Made by a program: the position numbers and the translations under genes | Assembly (NCBI RefSeq): GCF_002993965.1 | Contig: NZ_POST01000001.1 | Coordinates: 218,188-252,118, forward strand | Origin: Apilactobacillus timberlakei | GTDB lineage: Bacteria > Bacillota > Bacilli > Lactobacillales > Lactobacillaceae | DNA: 33,931 bases | Direction: 5' to 3' | Part shown: in pieces, positions 24,111 through 31,495 of the stretch | Numbering within the stretch: position 1 is the stretch's first letter | Layout of the letters: each line of letters starts with the position of its first letter | Notes under the pieces: generated by a model | Database searches by the model: none | The model's input: the letters and a program-made list of their open reading frames with translations, nothing else | Told to the model about the DNA's origin: nothing

Positions 24111-25415
24111 TTGGATTTCTATTCTTATCATTATTTAACTCACCCTAATACTTTTATCTATTACATATTACTAGTATTAGCACTTATTGTCGGTGGGTTT
24201 ATTATATTCAATGGTTTCAAATATATGCGCGATAGAACCAATCTTAAATATCGTGATATGTTTATCATGCTTATTTTATTTGCGGTATTAGCAATTAGCT
24301 TATTATTCGCTAACATACTGCAACAGAACAATTCTAATAGTCAAAATTCTCAAACGGTTAAAATGGTACAAACGATTAGTAAAAATATGAAAGTACCAAA
24401 ATCAAAAATATATACAAGTAGTACCCAGTTAACTAATGGAATGACAATTTTAATTAACAAAAAATATTATGAAGCTAATTTTAATTCAACTTTTAATAAT
24501 TATAATTTAACTAAAAGTGGTGCAATTGACAATAATGTTAATATTCACAATGATGCAAAATTAAATTTAGGACCAATTAATCAACAATATCTAACTATAT
24601 TCTTCAAATTGTTAATTGGTTTTGTGATGTTAGTAATTCAGATTAATCTTTCTGGAAAGGGTAATTTGGCGCCTTCCAATGCTGTTGATCAATTACAAAA
24701 TTATGTTCTTGGTGGAATTATTGGTGGTATGATTTATAGTGAATCTGTCACTACACTACAATTCTTTATTGTTCTACTAATATGGTCATTAATCATTTTT
24801 GTTAGCAGGATTTTAATTCGACAAAGTCAATTTTTCAAAAAATTGCTTGCTGGTGAGCCTAAGAACATTATTAAGAATGGTTTCATAAATGTTGATACTG
24901 CTTTAAGAAATGGTCTTTCTGCATCCGACTTAGCATTTAAATTAAGAACTCAAGGTGTTCATAATTTTAAAGATGTTCAATCTGCAGTACTTGAACAAAA
25001 TGGACAATTGACAGTTAATACATTTGGCGATGAATCAATGAGCTATCCTGTTATTACCGATGGTAGCGTTAATATGGACGTTCTTGAAAGAATGGGGCAT
25101 AGTGAAGAATGGATTAATGATTTAGTGAAAGATAGTAATAAAGAAATTTCTCAAATTTTTCTAGGCCAATATGTTGATGATCATTTGATAATCATTTCAT
25201 ATCCTACTAAACCAAGAAGACCTTGGTATTATGAATTAGGTGCTCAAATGTCTAATTTTAATTCAAACCATAATCTCACTCCTGATCGAATTAAGAGATC
25301 CAAATCAATGAAAAAGTTGAAAGAGTTTTCTCAAAGAAGACATCACGAAAGCAACAACGATAAAAATAATCAACAAAGTGAAAAAAAGACTCCCAATCAT
25401 CGTAATCGCAAATAA
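24111..25415 (+). CDS. DUF3290-DUF421 fusion membrane protein
   Basis: One 434-residue reading frame that joins two families normally encoded as neighbouring genes in lactobacilli. Residues 1-140 look like DUF3290: start MDFYSYHYLT, two transmembrane helices, then KMVQTISKNMKVPKSKIY. From about 150 a DUF421 (YetF-like) protein follows, with INLSGKGNLAPSNAVDQLQNY, three helices and the soluble domain GLSASDLAFKLRTQG and VLEQNGQLTV. The last 50 residues are a basic, Asn/Lys-rich tail. I start at TTG 24111 because AGGTGA is just upstream and the product then begins as DUF3290 does; the GTG 30 bp earlier lies at the expected transcription start. Function unknown; stress-linked in related bacteria. 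Confidence 0.8.
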   Translation: MDFYSYHYLTHPNTFIYYILLVLALIVGGFIIFNGFKYMRDRTNLKYRDMFIMLILFAVLAISLLFANILQQNNSNSQNSQTVKMVQTISKNMKVPKSKIYTSSTQLTNGMTILINKKYYEANFNSTFNNYNLTKSGAIDNNVNIHNDAKLNLGPINQQYLTIFFKLLIGFVMLVIQINLSGKGNLAPSNAVDQLQNYVLGGIIGGMIYSESVTTLQFFIVLLIWSLIIFVSRILIRQSQFFKKLLAGEPKNIIKNGFINVDTALRNGLSASDLAFKLRTQGVHNFKDVQSAVLEQNGQLTVNTFGDESMSYPVITDGSVNMDVLERMGHSEEWINDLVKDSNKEISQIFLGQYVDDHLIIISYPTKPRRPWYYELGAQMSNFNSNHNLTPDRIKRSKSMKKLKEFSQRRHHESNNDKNNQQSEKKTPNHRNRK

Positions 25416-25423
25416 TTAGATAC

Positions 25424-25460
25424 AAAAATGGCGTTCACAAAAATTGTGAACGCCATTTTT
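25424..25460. terminator. Bidirectional terminator
   Basis: A perfect 17-bp stem (AAAAATGGCGTTCACAA and complement) with a 3-nt loop, between the DUF421 fusion gene and the convergent nitroreductase gene. Confidence 0.95.
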
Positions 25461-25475
25461 AATTATTAAATAAGA

Positions 25476-26078
25476 TTATTTAAATAGTTTAAAACGTTTG
25501 TCATCATCCATGTAATCTTTGTCACCAGCTGGTGATTCAATAGACCCAAAGTCCATTTCACTACGTAATTTCCAGTTTTCAGGAATACCAAATTCCTTAG
25601 TGACATCTTCATCGATTAGTGGATTGTAATGTTGTAAGTTCGCACCAATTCCGTTTTCAGCTAATCCAGTCCAAACAGCATATTGTGCATTACCTTGTGA
25701 TTGTTCTGACCAGTCATAAAAATTGTCTGCATATGCTGGGAATTGATTTTCAAGATCGTGAACAACATCCATATCAGTAAAGTACAATACAGTCCCAAAT
25801 GCATTACTAAATGAATTGATTTTTTCGGTTGTTGCCTTAACAGCATCTTCTGATTTCAAATGTGGTTTTAAATTATTTAATACAATGTCCCATAATTTTT
25901 TATGATAATCATTAAATAAAATAACTGCACGAGTTGATTGACTATTAAATGGAGTAGGAGCTTGTTTAATAGTTTCCTTAATAAAATCAGCAATTTCTTC
26001 AGGAGATTGATCAACGTTTTTACCCAAAGCATAAATTGAACGGCGTTGTTTTTGTAAGTCTAATAAATCTGTCTTCAT
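25476..26078 (-). CDS. Nitroreductase family protein, Frm2/CinD-like
   Basis: FMN oxidoreductase of 200 residues from the Frm2-like nitroreductase branch: QRRSIYALGKN, then QAPTPFNSQSTRAVILF near the flavin, and a C-terminal FGSIESPAGDK. It differs from the first nitroreductase (10570-11226). A known relative, Lactococcus CinD, is copper-induced; I see no copper operator here. The promoter at 26113-26140 has an inverted repeat between its -35 and -10, so repressor control is likely. Confidence 0.86.
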   Translation of the reverse strand: MKTDLLDLQKQRRSIYALGKNVDQSPEEIADFIKETIKQAPTPFNSQSTRAVILFNDYHKKLWDIVLNNLKPHLKSEDAVKATTEKINSFSNAFGTVLYFTDMDVVHDLENQFPAYADNFYDWSEQSQGNAQYAVWTGLAENGIGANLQHYNPLIDEDVTKEFGIPENWKLRSEMDFGSIESPAGDKDYMDDDKRFKLFK

Positions 26079-26112
26079 AAAAAAACATCCCTCTTTCTTA
26101 AATATTAAGTAT

Positions 26113-26140
26113 ATTATATCACTTACTTTTTATAAGTAAA
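26113..26140 (-). promoter_or_regulatory. Nitroreductase promoter with embedded operator-like repeat
   Basis: On the minus strand TTTACT (26135-26140), 16 bp, TATAAT (26113-26118) with TG two bases before. TTACTT-5 bp-AAGTAA (26123-26139) fills the spacer and overlaps the -35, the usual place for a repressor. Confidence 0.65.
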
Positions 26141-26220
26141 GTTTTTTATTTTTTTAAACATTACTATTTATAAATGTTATGATTTAATTATATATTAAAT
26201 ATAATATCGAGGTAAAAAAT

Positions 26221-26544
26221 ATGTTTTATTATCTATTTTTAGGTCTAGCTATTATCGGTGAAATTATCGGTACTAACCTATTAAAAATGTCTATGGGATT
26301 TTCTAGAATCGTACCAGCAATTGGTTCCATAATATCATTTATATTATGTTTTTACTTTTTATCAATTGCTATGATTAAAATTCCTTTAAACATCACTTAC
26401 GCTGACTGGAGTGCAATTGGGATCCTAGTAACTACAATTATCGCAATTTTTGTGTACAAGGAACCAACTAATATTGCATCTATTATTGGAGTTGCATTTA
26501 TCATTGTGGGCGTTATATTGCTAAATCTATTTAGTCCAAAATAA
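26221..26544 (+). CDS. Small multidrug resistance (SMR) transporter
   Basis: 107 residues with four transmembrane helices. Glu14 in LAIIGEIIGTNLLK is the proton/substrate-binding acid of the family, and ITYADWSAIG corresponds to the AYAxWxGxG motif, here with Asp in the variable place and Ala for the first Gly. It probably works as an antiparallel dimer exporting cationic compounds. There is no second SMR gene nearby, so a homodimer is expected. GAGG lies 8 bp before the ATG. It is divergent from the nitroreductase gene, with 142 bp between them. Confidence 0.85.
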   Translation: MFYYLFLGLAIIGEIIGTNLLKMSMGFSRIVPAIGSIISFILCFYFLSIAMIKIPLNITYADWSAIGILVTTIIAIFVYKEPTNIASIIGVAFIIVGVILLNLFSPK

Positions 26545-26578
26545 ATACCGTTAAGTTAATAACCTAACGGTATTTTTT
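26545..26578. terminator. Terminator of the SMR gene
   Basis: ATACCGTTA pairs with TAACGGTAT and is followed by TTTTT. It ends at the stop codon of the convergent trhA gene and has a weaker T-rich run on the other strand. Confidence 0.85.
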
Positions 26579-27248
26579 AAACATATAAATAAATTGAAAA
26601 ATACATCATAATTGTTCCTACAAGTACGAATAAATGCCAGATAACATGACCAAAAGGAATTTGTTTAAAACTATAAATTACGGCTCCTAAAGTAAAGGCA
26701 ATACCTCCAAATAATAGTAAAAAGAAACCATTAACTCCTAAATATTGATATAACCTAACAATGCCTAGAAGGCACATCCACCCCATTACTACATACATCA
26801 CTGTGGATAGAGTTTTATATTTCCCCATCCAAATTGACTTATATACTATTCCCATAATGGTTACTGCCCAAATAATTCCAAAAATAGTCCATCCTAGCCA
26901 TCCTTGAATAGCAACTAAGCAGTATGGAGTATAAGTTCCAGCAATTAGCAGATAAATGGCTGAATGATCAAAAATTTGGAATAATTTTTCAGCACCTGTG
27001 AAATATAAACTATGGAATAAAGTTGATGCTAGATAAAAAAGTATTAACATTCCACCATAAATGGAAAAAGTAGTAATTCGCATAGCACCACCCTCAAATG
27101 AGCCATGTACAATTAAACAAATAGCTCCCGCTATTGCTAATAACACCCCTATTCCATGAGTAATAGCACTAAATATTTCACTTAGTAAAAAATAGTTTTT
27201 ACTACCTACCCAGGTAACATTTTTAGAAATTGTATTATTATTTTTCAT
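26577..27248 (-). CDS. trhA: Hemolysin III / TrhA family membrane protein
   Basis: Seven-helix CREST-superfamily protein of 223 residues. Conserved polar residues are visible in SAITHGIG, STLFHS, FDHSAIYLLIAGTYTP and FGHVIWHLFV, the likely metal-binding set. The family is named for a Bacillus cereus hemolysin, but members are widespread housekeeping proteins linked to membrane energetics and lipid homeostasis, so a toxin role should not be assumed. It is monocistronic. Confidence 0.92.
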   Translation of the reverse strand: MKNNNTISKNVTWVGSKNYFLLSEIFSAITHGIGVLLAIAGAICLIVHGSFEGGAMRITTFSIYGGMLILFYLASTLFHSLYFTGAEKLFQIFDHSAIYLLIAGTYTPYCLVAIQGWLGWTIFGIIWAVTIMGIVYKSIWMGKYKTLSTVMYVVMGWMCLLGIVRLYQYLGVNGFFLLLFGGIAFTLGAVIYSFKQIPFGHVIWHLFVLVGTIMMYFSIYLYV

Positions 27249-27324
27249 TTAATCATTCCTTAAGTATCTTTTATTTATATTATAAAACCACATAATCTAG
27301 TTTTCAATACTAGATGAAAGATTG

Positions 27325-27356
27325 TAAAAAAATAATTCCCAGCAGTGGGAATTATT
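27325..27356 (-). terminator. Terminator of the Apf-like gene
   Basis: AATAATTCCCA and TGGGAATTATT around GCAG; the minus strand continues with a run of seven T. It starts 7 bp after the stop codon. Confidence 0.9.
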
Positions 27357-27362
27357 AATCAT

Positions 27363-27740
27363 TTAATACCAACCATGTGATAACCAAAAACTTTTGGCAC
27401 CAAGCCATGAGCCGTAACGACTATTAGCATAATGATCAGCAGTAAGTTCTTGATTGTGTGCTGAATAGTTTCCGTGATAAGAAGCAATTGATAATTGATA
27501 TTTGCCATAACAAGTGCCATTGCTTGCACTATATGATCCACCTGATTCACGAATAGCAATAAAATGTTTGGCAGCTGCATTAGCAGCAGATAATTTACTA
27601 TGTTTATAACGTCTACCTATATGTACGTTTTGTCTATGTCTAGCATTAGCACTAGCGTTAGTCTGTGGTAATAAAAACAAAATCGCAGCGAATAATGTAA
27701 CTACACTTAAAAGTGATATAAATGCTTTATTCGAATGCAT
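27363..27740 (-). CDS. Secreted Apf/SceD-like wall protein
   Basis: 125 residues: signal peptide (cleavage near ASA-NA, about residue 32) and a C-terminal domain typical of aggregation-promoting factors and related transglycosylases, FIAIRESGGSYSASNG with the presumed catalytic Glu, CYGKYQLS, and an ending YGSWLGAKSFWLSHGWY. It is smaller than most Apf proteins and has no LysM. AAGGAGG precedes the ATG. The WalR-type promoter upstream agrees with a role in wall turnover. Confidence 0.86.
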   Translation of the reverse strand: MHSNKAFISLLSVVTLFAAILFLLPQTNASANARHRQNVHIGRRYKHSKLSAANAAAKHFIAIRESGGSYSASNGTCYGKYQLSIASYHGNYSAHNQELTADHYANSRYGSWLGAKSFWLSHGWY

Positions 27741-27766
27741 ATATGTTTTTCCCTCCTTACAAATTA

Positions 27767-27787
27767 CATAATGTACCTTACATTATG
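27767..27787 (-). other. Hairpin in the 5' leader of the Apf-like gene
   Basis: CATAATGTA-3 bp-TACATTATG, perfect 9-bp arms, between the transcription start and the Shine-Dalgarno site. A second small repeat, GTTTC-TTAC-GAAAC, adjoins it at 27787-27800. It may stabilise the mRNA or bind a regulator. Confidence 0.5.
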
Positions 27788-27801
27788 TTTCTTACGAAAC
27801 G

Positions 27802-27829
27802 ATTATATTAAAGTTACATTTTGTTTACA
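27802..27829 (-). promoter_or_regulatory. Promoter with WalR-type box upstream of the Apf-like gene
   Basis: On the minus strand TGTAAA-5 bp-TGTAAC (27813-27829) fits the WalR (YycF) consensus TGTWAH-N5-TGTWAH exactly and stands 5 bp before TATAAT (27802-27807), replacing a normal -35. WalR controls wall hydrolases in Bacilli, which fits the gene. Confidence 0.7.
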
Positions 27830-27895
27830 TTTCTTTGCAAATTGAAATATATTTACATATTCACCCCATAAATTACCATACTCTAATAATCAACC

Positions 27896-27946
27896 TTGAC
27901 TTTCTAATGAAGTTGCAATATAGTTAGTTACATAAGTAAATAACTA
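27896..27946 (+). promoter_or_regulatory. ABC-transporter promoter and inverted repeat
   Basis: TTGACT (27896-27901), 17 bp, TATAGT (27919-27924). An 11-bp inverted repeat with one mismatch, TAGTTAGTTAC-4 bp-GTAAATAACTA (27921-27946), starts within the -10 and covers the start site, as a repressor operator would. Confidence 0.65.
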
Positions 27947-27967
27947 ATTAATAAAGGAGATTGTATT

Positions 27968-28879
27968 ATGAAAGTGCTTGAAGTAAATAACTTAAATAAA
28001 AAGTTCGGTCAAAAGCAAGCCTTATTCGATGTTACATTTGACGTTGAACCAGGTACTATCTTGGGACTTATTGGTCCTAATGGTGCCGGTAAATCTACAA
28101 TTATGAAAAGCATTGTTGGTTTAATTGATTATAATAACGGATCTATTAAAATTAATGGTGAGTCCTTAACTAAAAACAATCGTAAAGGATTAAAAAATGT
28201 TGGTTCAATGATTGAGTCCCCCGCTCCTTATTTAAGTCTAACTGGCTATCAAAATTTAAAATTATTCAATGATGGGTCAACTACAGAAGGTGAAATTAAA
28301 GAAATTATGAAGGATACACAAATCGATTCCTTCTGTAACCGAAAAGCAAAGAAATATTCATTGGGTATGAAACAACGTTTAGGAATTGCTATTTCATTAT
28401 TAAATCATCCTAAGTTATTGATTTTAGATGAACCTATGAATGGTCTTGATCCTCAATCAACTCATGATTTACGTGACTTGCTATTGAAATTATCAAAACG
28501 TGGTATCAGTGTTCTAATTTCAAGTCATTTACTTGATGAATTAGCTCGTATCGCTGATTACTATGTAGTAATCAATCATGGACGTGTTGTTAAAGAATCA
28601 GATGCTAAATCATTCCTATCAAGTGATAATCAAAATATTAAGTTCGCTACTAATGATACAGAAAAAGCTTATAATGCATTAGTTCAAGCTGGTTTTGAAG
28701 CTAAGATTAATGACAAAGTTGTTGAAATTAAAGACGATGGCGATGCAATGAACAAAGCCTTAGCTGCTTTAAATAATGCTGGTCTTGAAATTCAAGATGT
28801 TTCTAAGGATAAAGCAGATTTAGAAGAATCATTATTGAATTTATTAACTGAAGATAATAAAAAGGAGGAAACTAAATAA
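27968..28879 (+). CDS. ABC transporter ATP-binding protein, BcrA-like
   Basis: Cytoplasmic ATPase of an exporter of 303 residues. Walker A GPNGAGKST, signature SLGMKQRL, Walker B LLILDEPMNGLD and the switch His in SSHLLDE are intact. A C-terminal extension after about residue 215 is acidic and predicted soluble, as in BcrA-type subunits of bacitracin or lantibiotic resistance exporters. AAAGGAG precedes the ATG. Its stop codon shares one base with the start of the next gene, and a second permease lies downstream. No two-component system is adjacent. Confidence 0.9.
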   Translation: MKVLEVNNLNKKFGQKQALFDVTFDVEPGTILGLIGPNGAGKSTIMKSIVGLIDYNNGSIKINGESLTKNNRKGLKNVGSMIESPAPYLSLTGYQNLKLFNDGSTTEGEIKEIMKDTQIDSFCNRKAKKYSLGMKQRLGIAISLLNHPKLLILDEPMNGLDPQSTHDLRDLLLKLSKRGISVLISSHLLDELARIADYYVVINHGRVVKESDAKSFLSSDNQNIKFATNDTEKAYNALVQAGFEAKINDKVVEIKDDGDAMNKALAALNNAGLEIQDVSKDKADLEESLLNLLTEDNKKEETK

Positions 28880-29625
28880 TGTTAACTCTATTAAGACAAG
28901 AAATTTATAAACAAATTCATGGTAAGTTTTATATTGGTTGGCCAATTGTAATGCTATTGGCATCACTAACAGCTGGCTATTTTCTGACATCTGGAAAAGG
29001 AAATGTAGATCATGAAGCATTTGCTTTCAATATATTTAACGATAATATTGATTTAGTCATGATTGCAATGATTGTATTTGCAAGTACAATCATGATTGGT
29101 GATTTTGCCAATAACACAGTTAAGTATCTATTTTCCCGTCAATTCTCTAGGTTACAAATTTTCATTTCTAAATTAATAGTCACAGTTTTTATGTATATTT
29201 ATTTAATCGCAATGAGCTATATTTTTACATTTATCACAAAAATGATTTTTAATCGCTCTGGTGATATGGGAATGAAATATATTAACCAAAATACATTTGG
29301 TATTGCATGGCTACTATTATTACTTCTACCAATGGTAATGTTGGTAAGCAATATTGTTAAAAATAACGGAGTCGCAATTGCACTAGGAATTGTTTTCTTC
29401 TTTGCATCTAGCATGATTAGTGGCTTTTCAATCCTTTTGATGCGAAAATGGGAAATATTAAAATTTAGTCCGTTTAACTTTTTAAATGTATATAACCAAT
29501 TTCTTGATCATGGTACAAAAGCAATGACACATCTTTCATTAACAACGATGGAAATTGGAACTGTTGTATATGCCTTAATTTTCACAGCAATTGCATACGT
29601 TATCTATAATCATAGAAACGTCTAA
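28879..29625 (+). CDS. ABC-2 type permease, first of two
   Basis: 248-residue membrane protein with about six transmembrane helices, beginning LLRQEIYKQIHGKFYIGWP and followed by IMIGDFANNTVKYLFSRQFSR, the coupling region typical of BcrB-like permeases. The start overlaps the ATPase stop by one base (TAATG), so the two are made together. It is probably the direct partner of the ATPase. A terminator follows directly. Confidence 0.84.
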   Translation: MLTLLRQEIYKQIHGKFYIGWPIVMLLASLTAGYFLTSGKGNVDHEAFAFNIFNDNIDLVMIAMIVFASTIMIGDFANNTVKYLFSRQFSRLQIFISKLIVTVFMYIYLIAMSYIFTFITKMIFNRSGDMGMKYINQNTFGIAWLLLLLLPMVMLVSNIVKNNGVAIALGIVFFFASSMISGFSILLMRKWEILKFSPFNFLNVYNQFLDHGTKAMTHLSLTTMEIGTVVYALIFTAIAYVIYNHRNV

Positions 29626-29647
29626 TTAAAATTCAACAATTAAATTT

Positions 29648-29683
29648 AAGCACCCTTTTTATATTAATAAATTGGGTGTTTTT
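29648..29683 (+). terminator. Terminator between the two ABC-2 permease genes
   Basis: AAGCACCC and GGGTGTTT pair with one G-U and are followed by TTT. The stem is modest, so read-through into the second permease gene is likely. Confidence 0.65.
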
Positions 29684-29686
29684 CTA

Positions 29687-29714
29687 TTGACTAGTTACGT
29701 GAACGTGATAAACT
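29687..29714 (+). promoter_or_regulatory. Promoter of the second ABC-2 permease gene
   Basis: TTGACT (29687-29692), 16 bp, TAAACT (29709-29714). The spacer contains the tandem ACGTGA-ACGTGA. Confidence 0.5.
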
Positions 29715-29758
29715 CATGACATGATTAACTTTCGTTAAGGACCTAGGAGGTCAAAAAA

Positions 29759-30556
29759 TTGAGTGATTTATTAAAACAAGAAATGAATAGTCATAATCGT
29801 AAAATTTTTAGTTTTATGGCATTAGGACTATTCATAGTGACTATCATTATGGCAATTACTGGGATGGAAACTAAAACCTTAGATGGTTGGAAATGGATGA
29901 ACCAATTTGGTGCTGTAACTGGTGTTATTGAATTATTAACTACCATTATCGTTGCTACCAGATTTGCCGGACAAGAAAGCAATGCCCAGGTTAAAGAAAA
30001 CATGAAGAATCATAGTAAGTCTTCAATCTTTTTTTCAAAAGTAATTACAATTTTAATTTCATATTTAATTCTACTATTGGTAGCAATTATTGCTGTAATA
30101 TTAATGAAGTACTTAGTGTTCCCTCACAAACCTTTAGCTGGAACTTTAGCCCAAGAATTAAGTTGGGCTGTTCTTGGTAATATTGCTTATTTCTTTATCT
30201 TTCAATCATTTATTATGATGATAATTGGTTTTTGTAAAACTTGGTATGGAGCAATTGCTTTTGGGGTTGCATGTACTTGGATTACAGAAATCATCGCTGG
30301 TATTTTCATGATTTTCATCTATACACACCGTAAATTAATTTACAATCCATTTAATTTCTTTTTCGTTGAAAAGCAAATTCAAGATGGTATGAAACATATG
30401 ATGACTAGATTACAATTACCGATGATTATCAAGGGATCCTTATTGTATGCCCTAATTTTCTTTATAATTGCATTTATTATCTTTGTTCATTTCCGTAAAT
30501 TTAATACGTGGAATGATGATGAAGAAAAGAATAACCAAGATACTAAAGAAGCATAA
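29759..30556 (+). CDS. ABC-2 type permease, second of two
   Basis: 265 residues, about six transmembrane helices, similar in layout to the first permease (DLLKQEMNSHNRKIFSFMALG at the N-terminus, RFAGQESNAQVKENMKNHSKS in the coupling region) but clearly diverged. Initiates at TTG with AGGAGGT 8 bp upstream, a strong site. It ends in a charged tail (DDEEKNNQDTKEA). It could form a heterodimer with the first permease or be an alternative partner for the same ATPase; its own promoter allows a different ratio. Confidence 0.82.
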   Translation: MSDLLKQEMNSHNRKIFSFMALGLFIVTIIMAITGMETKTLDGWKWMNQFGAVTGVIELLTTIIVATRFAGQESNAQVKENMKNHSKSSIFFSKVITILISYLILLLVAIIAVILMKYLVFPHKPLAGTLAQELSWAVLGNIAYFFIFQSFIMMIIGFCKTWYGAIAFGVACTWITEIIAGIFMIFIYTHRKLIYNPFNFFFVEKQIQDGMKHMMTRLQLPMIIKGSLLYALIFFIIAFIIFVHFRKFNTWNDDEEKNNQDTKEA

Positions 30557-30560
30557 TTAA

Positions 30561-30606
30561 CAAATAAGTAAAGCATCGTAAATATTAATTTACGGTGCTT
30601 TATTTG
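30561..30606 (+). terminator. Terminator of the ABC permease gene
   Basis: AAAGCATCGTAAAT pairs with ATTTACGGTGCTTT (one G-U), extended by CAAATAA/TTATTTG. The T-tract is short and interrupted. Confidence 0.75.
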
Positions 30607-30611
30607 TTTGC

Positions 30612-30655
30612 TTGACCAATTTTGATTTAGTGATATATTTTATATTGTATACAAT
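30612..30655 (+). promoter_or_regulatory. Promoter and palindromic operator of the OhrR-type gene
   Basis: TTGACC (30612-30617), 16 bp, TATATT (30634-30639), then the perfect palindrome ATTGTATACAAT (30644-30655) at the expected start site. This fits autorepression by the MarR-family product. Confidence 0.65.
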
Positions 30656-30708
30656 TTATTGATACGCTATACTTTTATACATACTAGCAAAGAAAGGAGT
30701 TATATAAT

Positions 30709-31161
30709 ATGACAAATAAGATCACATTAGATAATCAAATCTGTTTTCAAATTACCAGAGCACACCAATTGTTTAACAAATTTTATCAAGAACCTTTAAG
30801 TAAATTCAATTTAACATATGTTCAATACATTACCCTATTATCATTATGGGAAAAAGATGGGGTTACTGTAAATTATCTTAGCCAAAAATTGGGCTTATCT
30901 AATGGGACATTAACTCCATTATTAAAGCGACTAGAAAAAGCTGGTTGGATTACCAGAACTCGTGATAAAAAAGATGAACGTCGAGTATTAATCAAACTAA
31001 CTGAACATGGTGCTAAACAAGAAGAACCTATTACAAGTACTGTTCAAGGGTGTTTAAATAGTTTAGATTATGATGATAAAACTTTCAACAACACAATGAA
31101 TACTATCTTAGACGTTCAAAATCGCCTTGAAAAATCTGAAGAAGCAAAAGAAAATAGTTAA
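30709..31161 (+). CDS. MarR-family regulator, OhrR-like peroxide sensor
   Basis: A 150-residue winged-helix protein. The N-terminal LDNQICFQITRAHQLF carries Cys12 in the place of the redox-sensing Cys15 of Bacillus OhrR, followed by LTYVQYITLLSLWE with the Tyr residues that hydrogen-bond that Cys. The recognition helix region SNGTLTPLLKRLEKAGWI and the wing DKKDERRVLI are also OhrR-like. A second Cys (TVQGCLN) could form a disulfide as in two-Cys OhrR. No ohr peroxidase gene is in the window. AAAGGAG is 10 bp before the ATG. Confidence 0.85.
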   Translation: MTNKITLDNQICFQITRAHQLFNKFYQEPLSKFNLTYVQYITLLSLWEKDGVTVNYLSQKLGLSNGTLTPLLKRLEKAGWITRTRDKKDERRVLIKLTEHGAKQEEPITSTVQGCLNSLDYDDKTFNNTMNTILDVQNRLEKSEEAKENS

Positions 31162-31177
31162 TGTTGTTTTTATAATA

Positions 31178-31206
31178 TTGACATCTGTCTATTCTCAGTA
31201 TACAAT
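31178..31206 (+). promoter_or_regulatory. Promoter of the T-box permease transcript
   Basis: TTGACA (31178-31183), 17 bp, TACAAT (31201-31206), nearly consensus. The -10 lies in GTATACAATT (31198-31207), a 10-mer that also occurs in the OhrR-type operator at 30647-30656. Confidence 0.85.
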
Positions 31207-31212
31207 TATAAC

Positions 31213-31454
31213 AATTAATGAGAAAAGACATGATTATATTTACTAATGTTTCAGAGAGATTTAGCATTTTCTGTAAGTTAGATCATCATTAAAATATAGT
31301 TACCACTTTTCAAATAATTTGGCGAACAATGCCAAATCAGATTGTTCTGTTAACGACTAATGAGAATATATAGTACTTTTGTGCTATATAAATATGGGTG
31401 GAACCACGTAAACATTACGTCCCTAGTACATTAATTTGTACTAGGGACGTTTTT
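31213..31454 (+). promoter_or_regulatory. T-box riboswitch, specifier ACC (Thr)
   Basis: A full tRNA-sensing leader. Stem I: AATTA/TAATT at the base, a kink-turn-like ATGA/AAA loop, GAAAAG (31222-31227) with CTTTTC (31306-31311), the specifier loop ACATGAT/GTTACCA, then TATATTT/AAATATA and TAATG/CATTA, with AGAGAG and CTGTAAG above. The codon next to the stem and followed by A is ACC (31302-31304). Stem II is a pseudoknot: ATTTGGC-GAACAAT-GCCAAAT, whose loop pairs with ATTGTTC (31341-31347). Stem III is 31367-31390. The T-box TGGGTGGAACCACG is at 31395-31408. The 14-bp terminator is 31417-31450, then TTTT. Uncharged tRNA should permit read-through into the permease gene. Confidence 0.93.
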
Positions 31455-31495
31455 ATTTACTATCAACTCAAATATTTTAAAGAAGGTGAATAGTT

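Noticed and set aside
26177-26205. TTATGA-17 bp-TATAAT as the SMR gene promoter.
   Set aside because: The -10 would lie so close to the Shine-Dalgarno site that the site would not be transcribed in full; the true promoter is probably slightly upstream and not clear.
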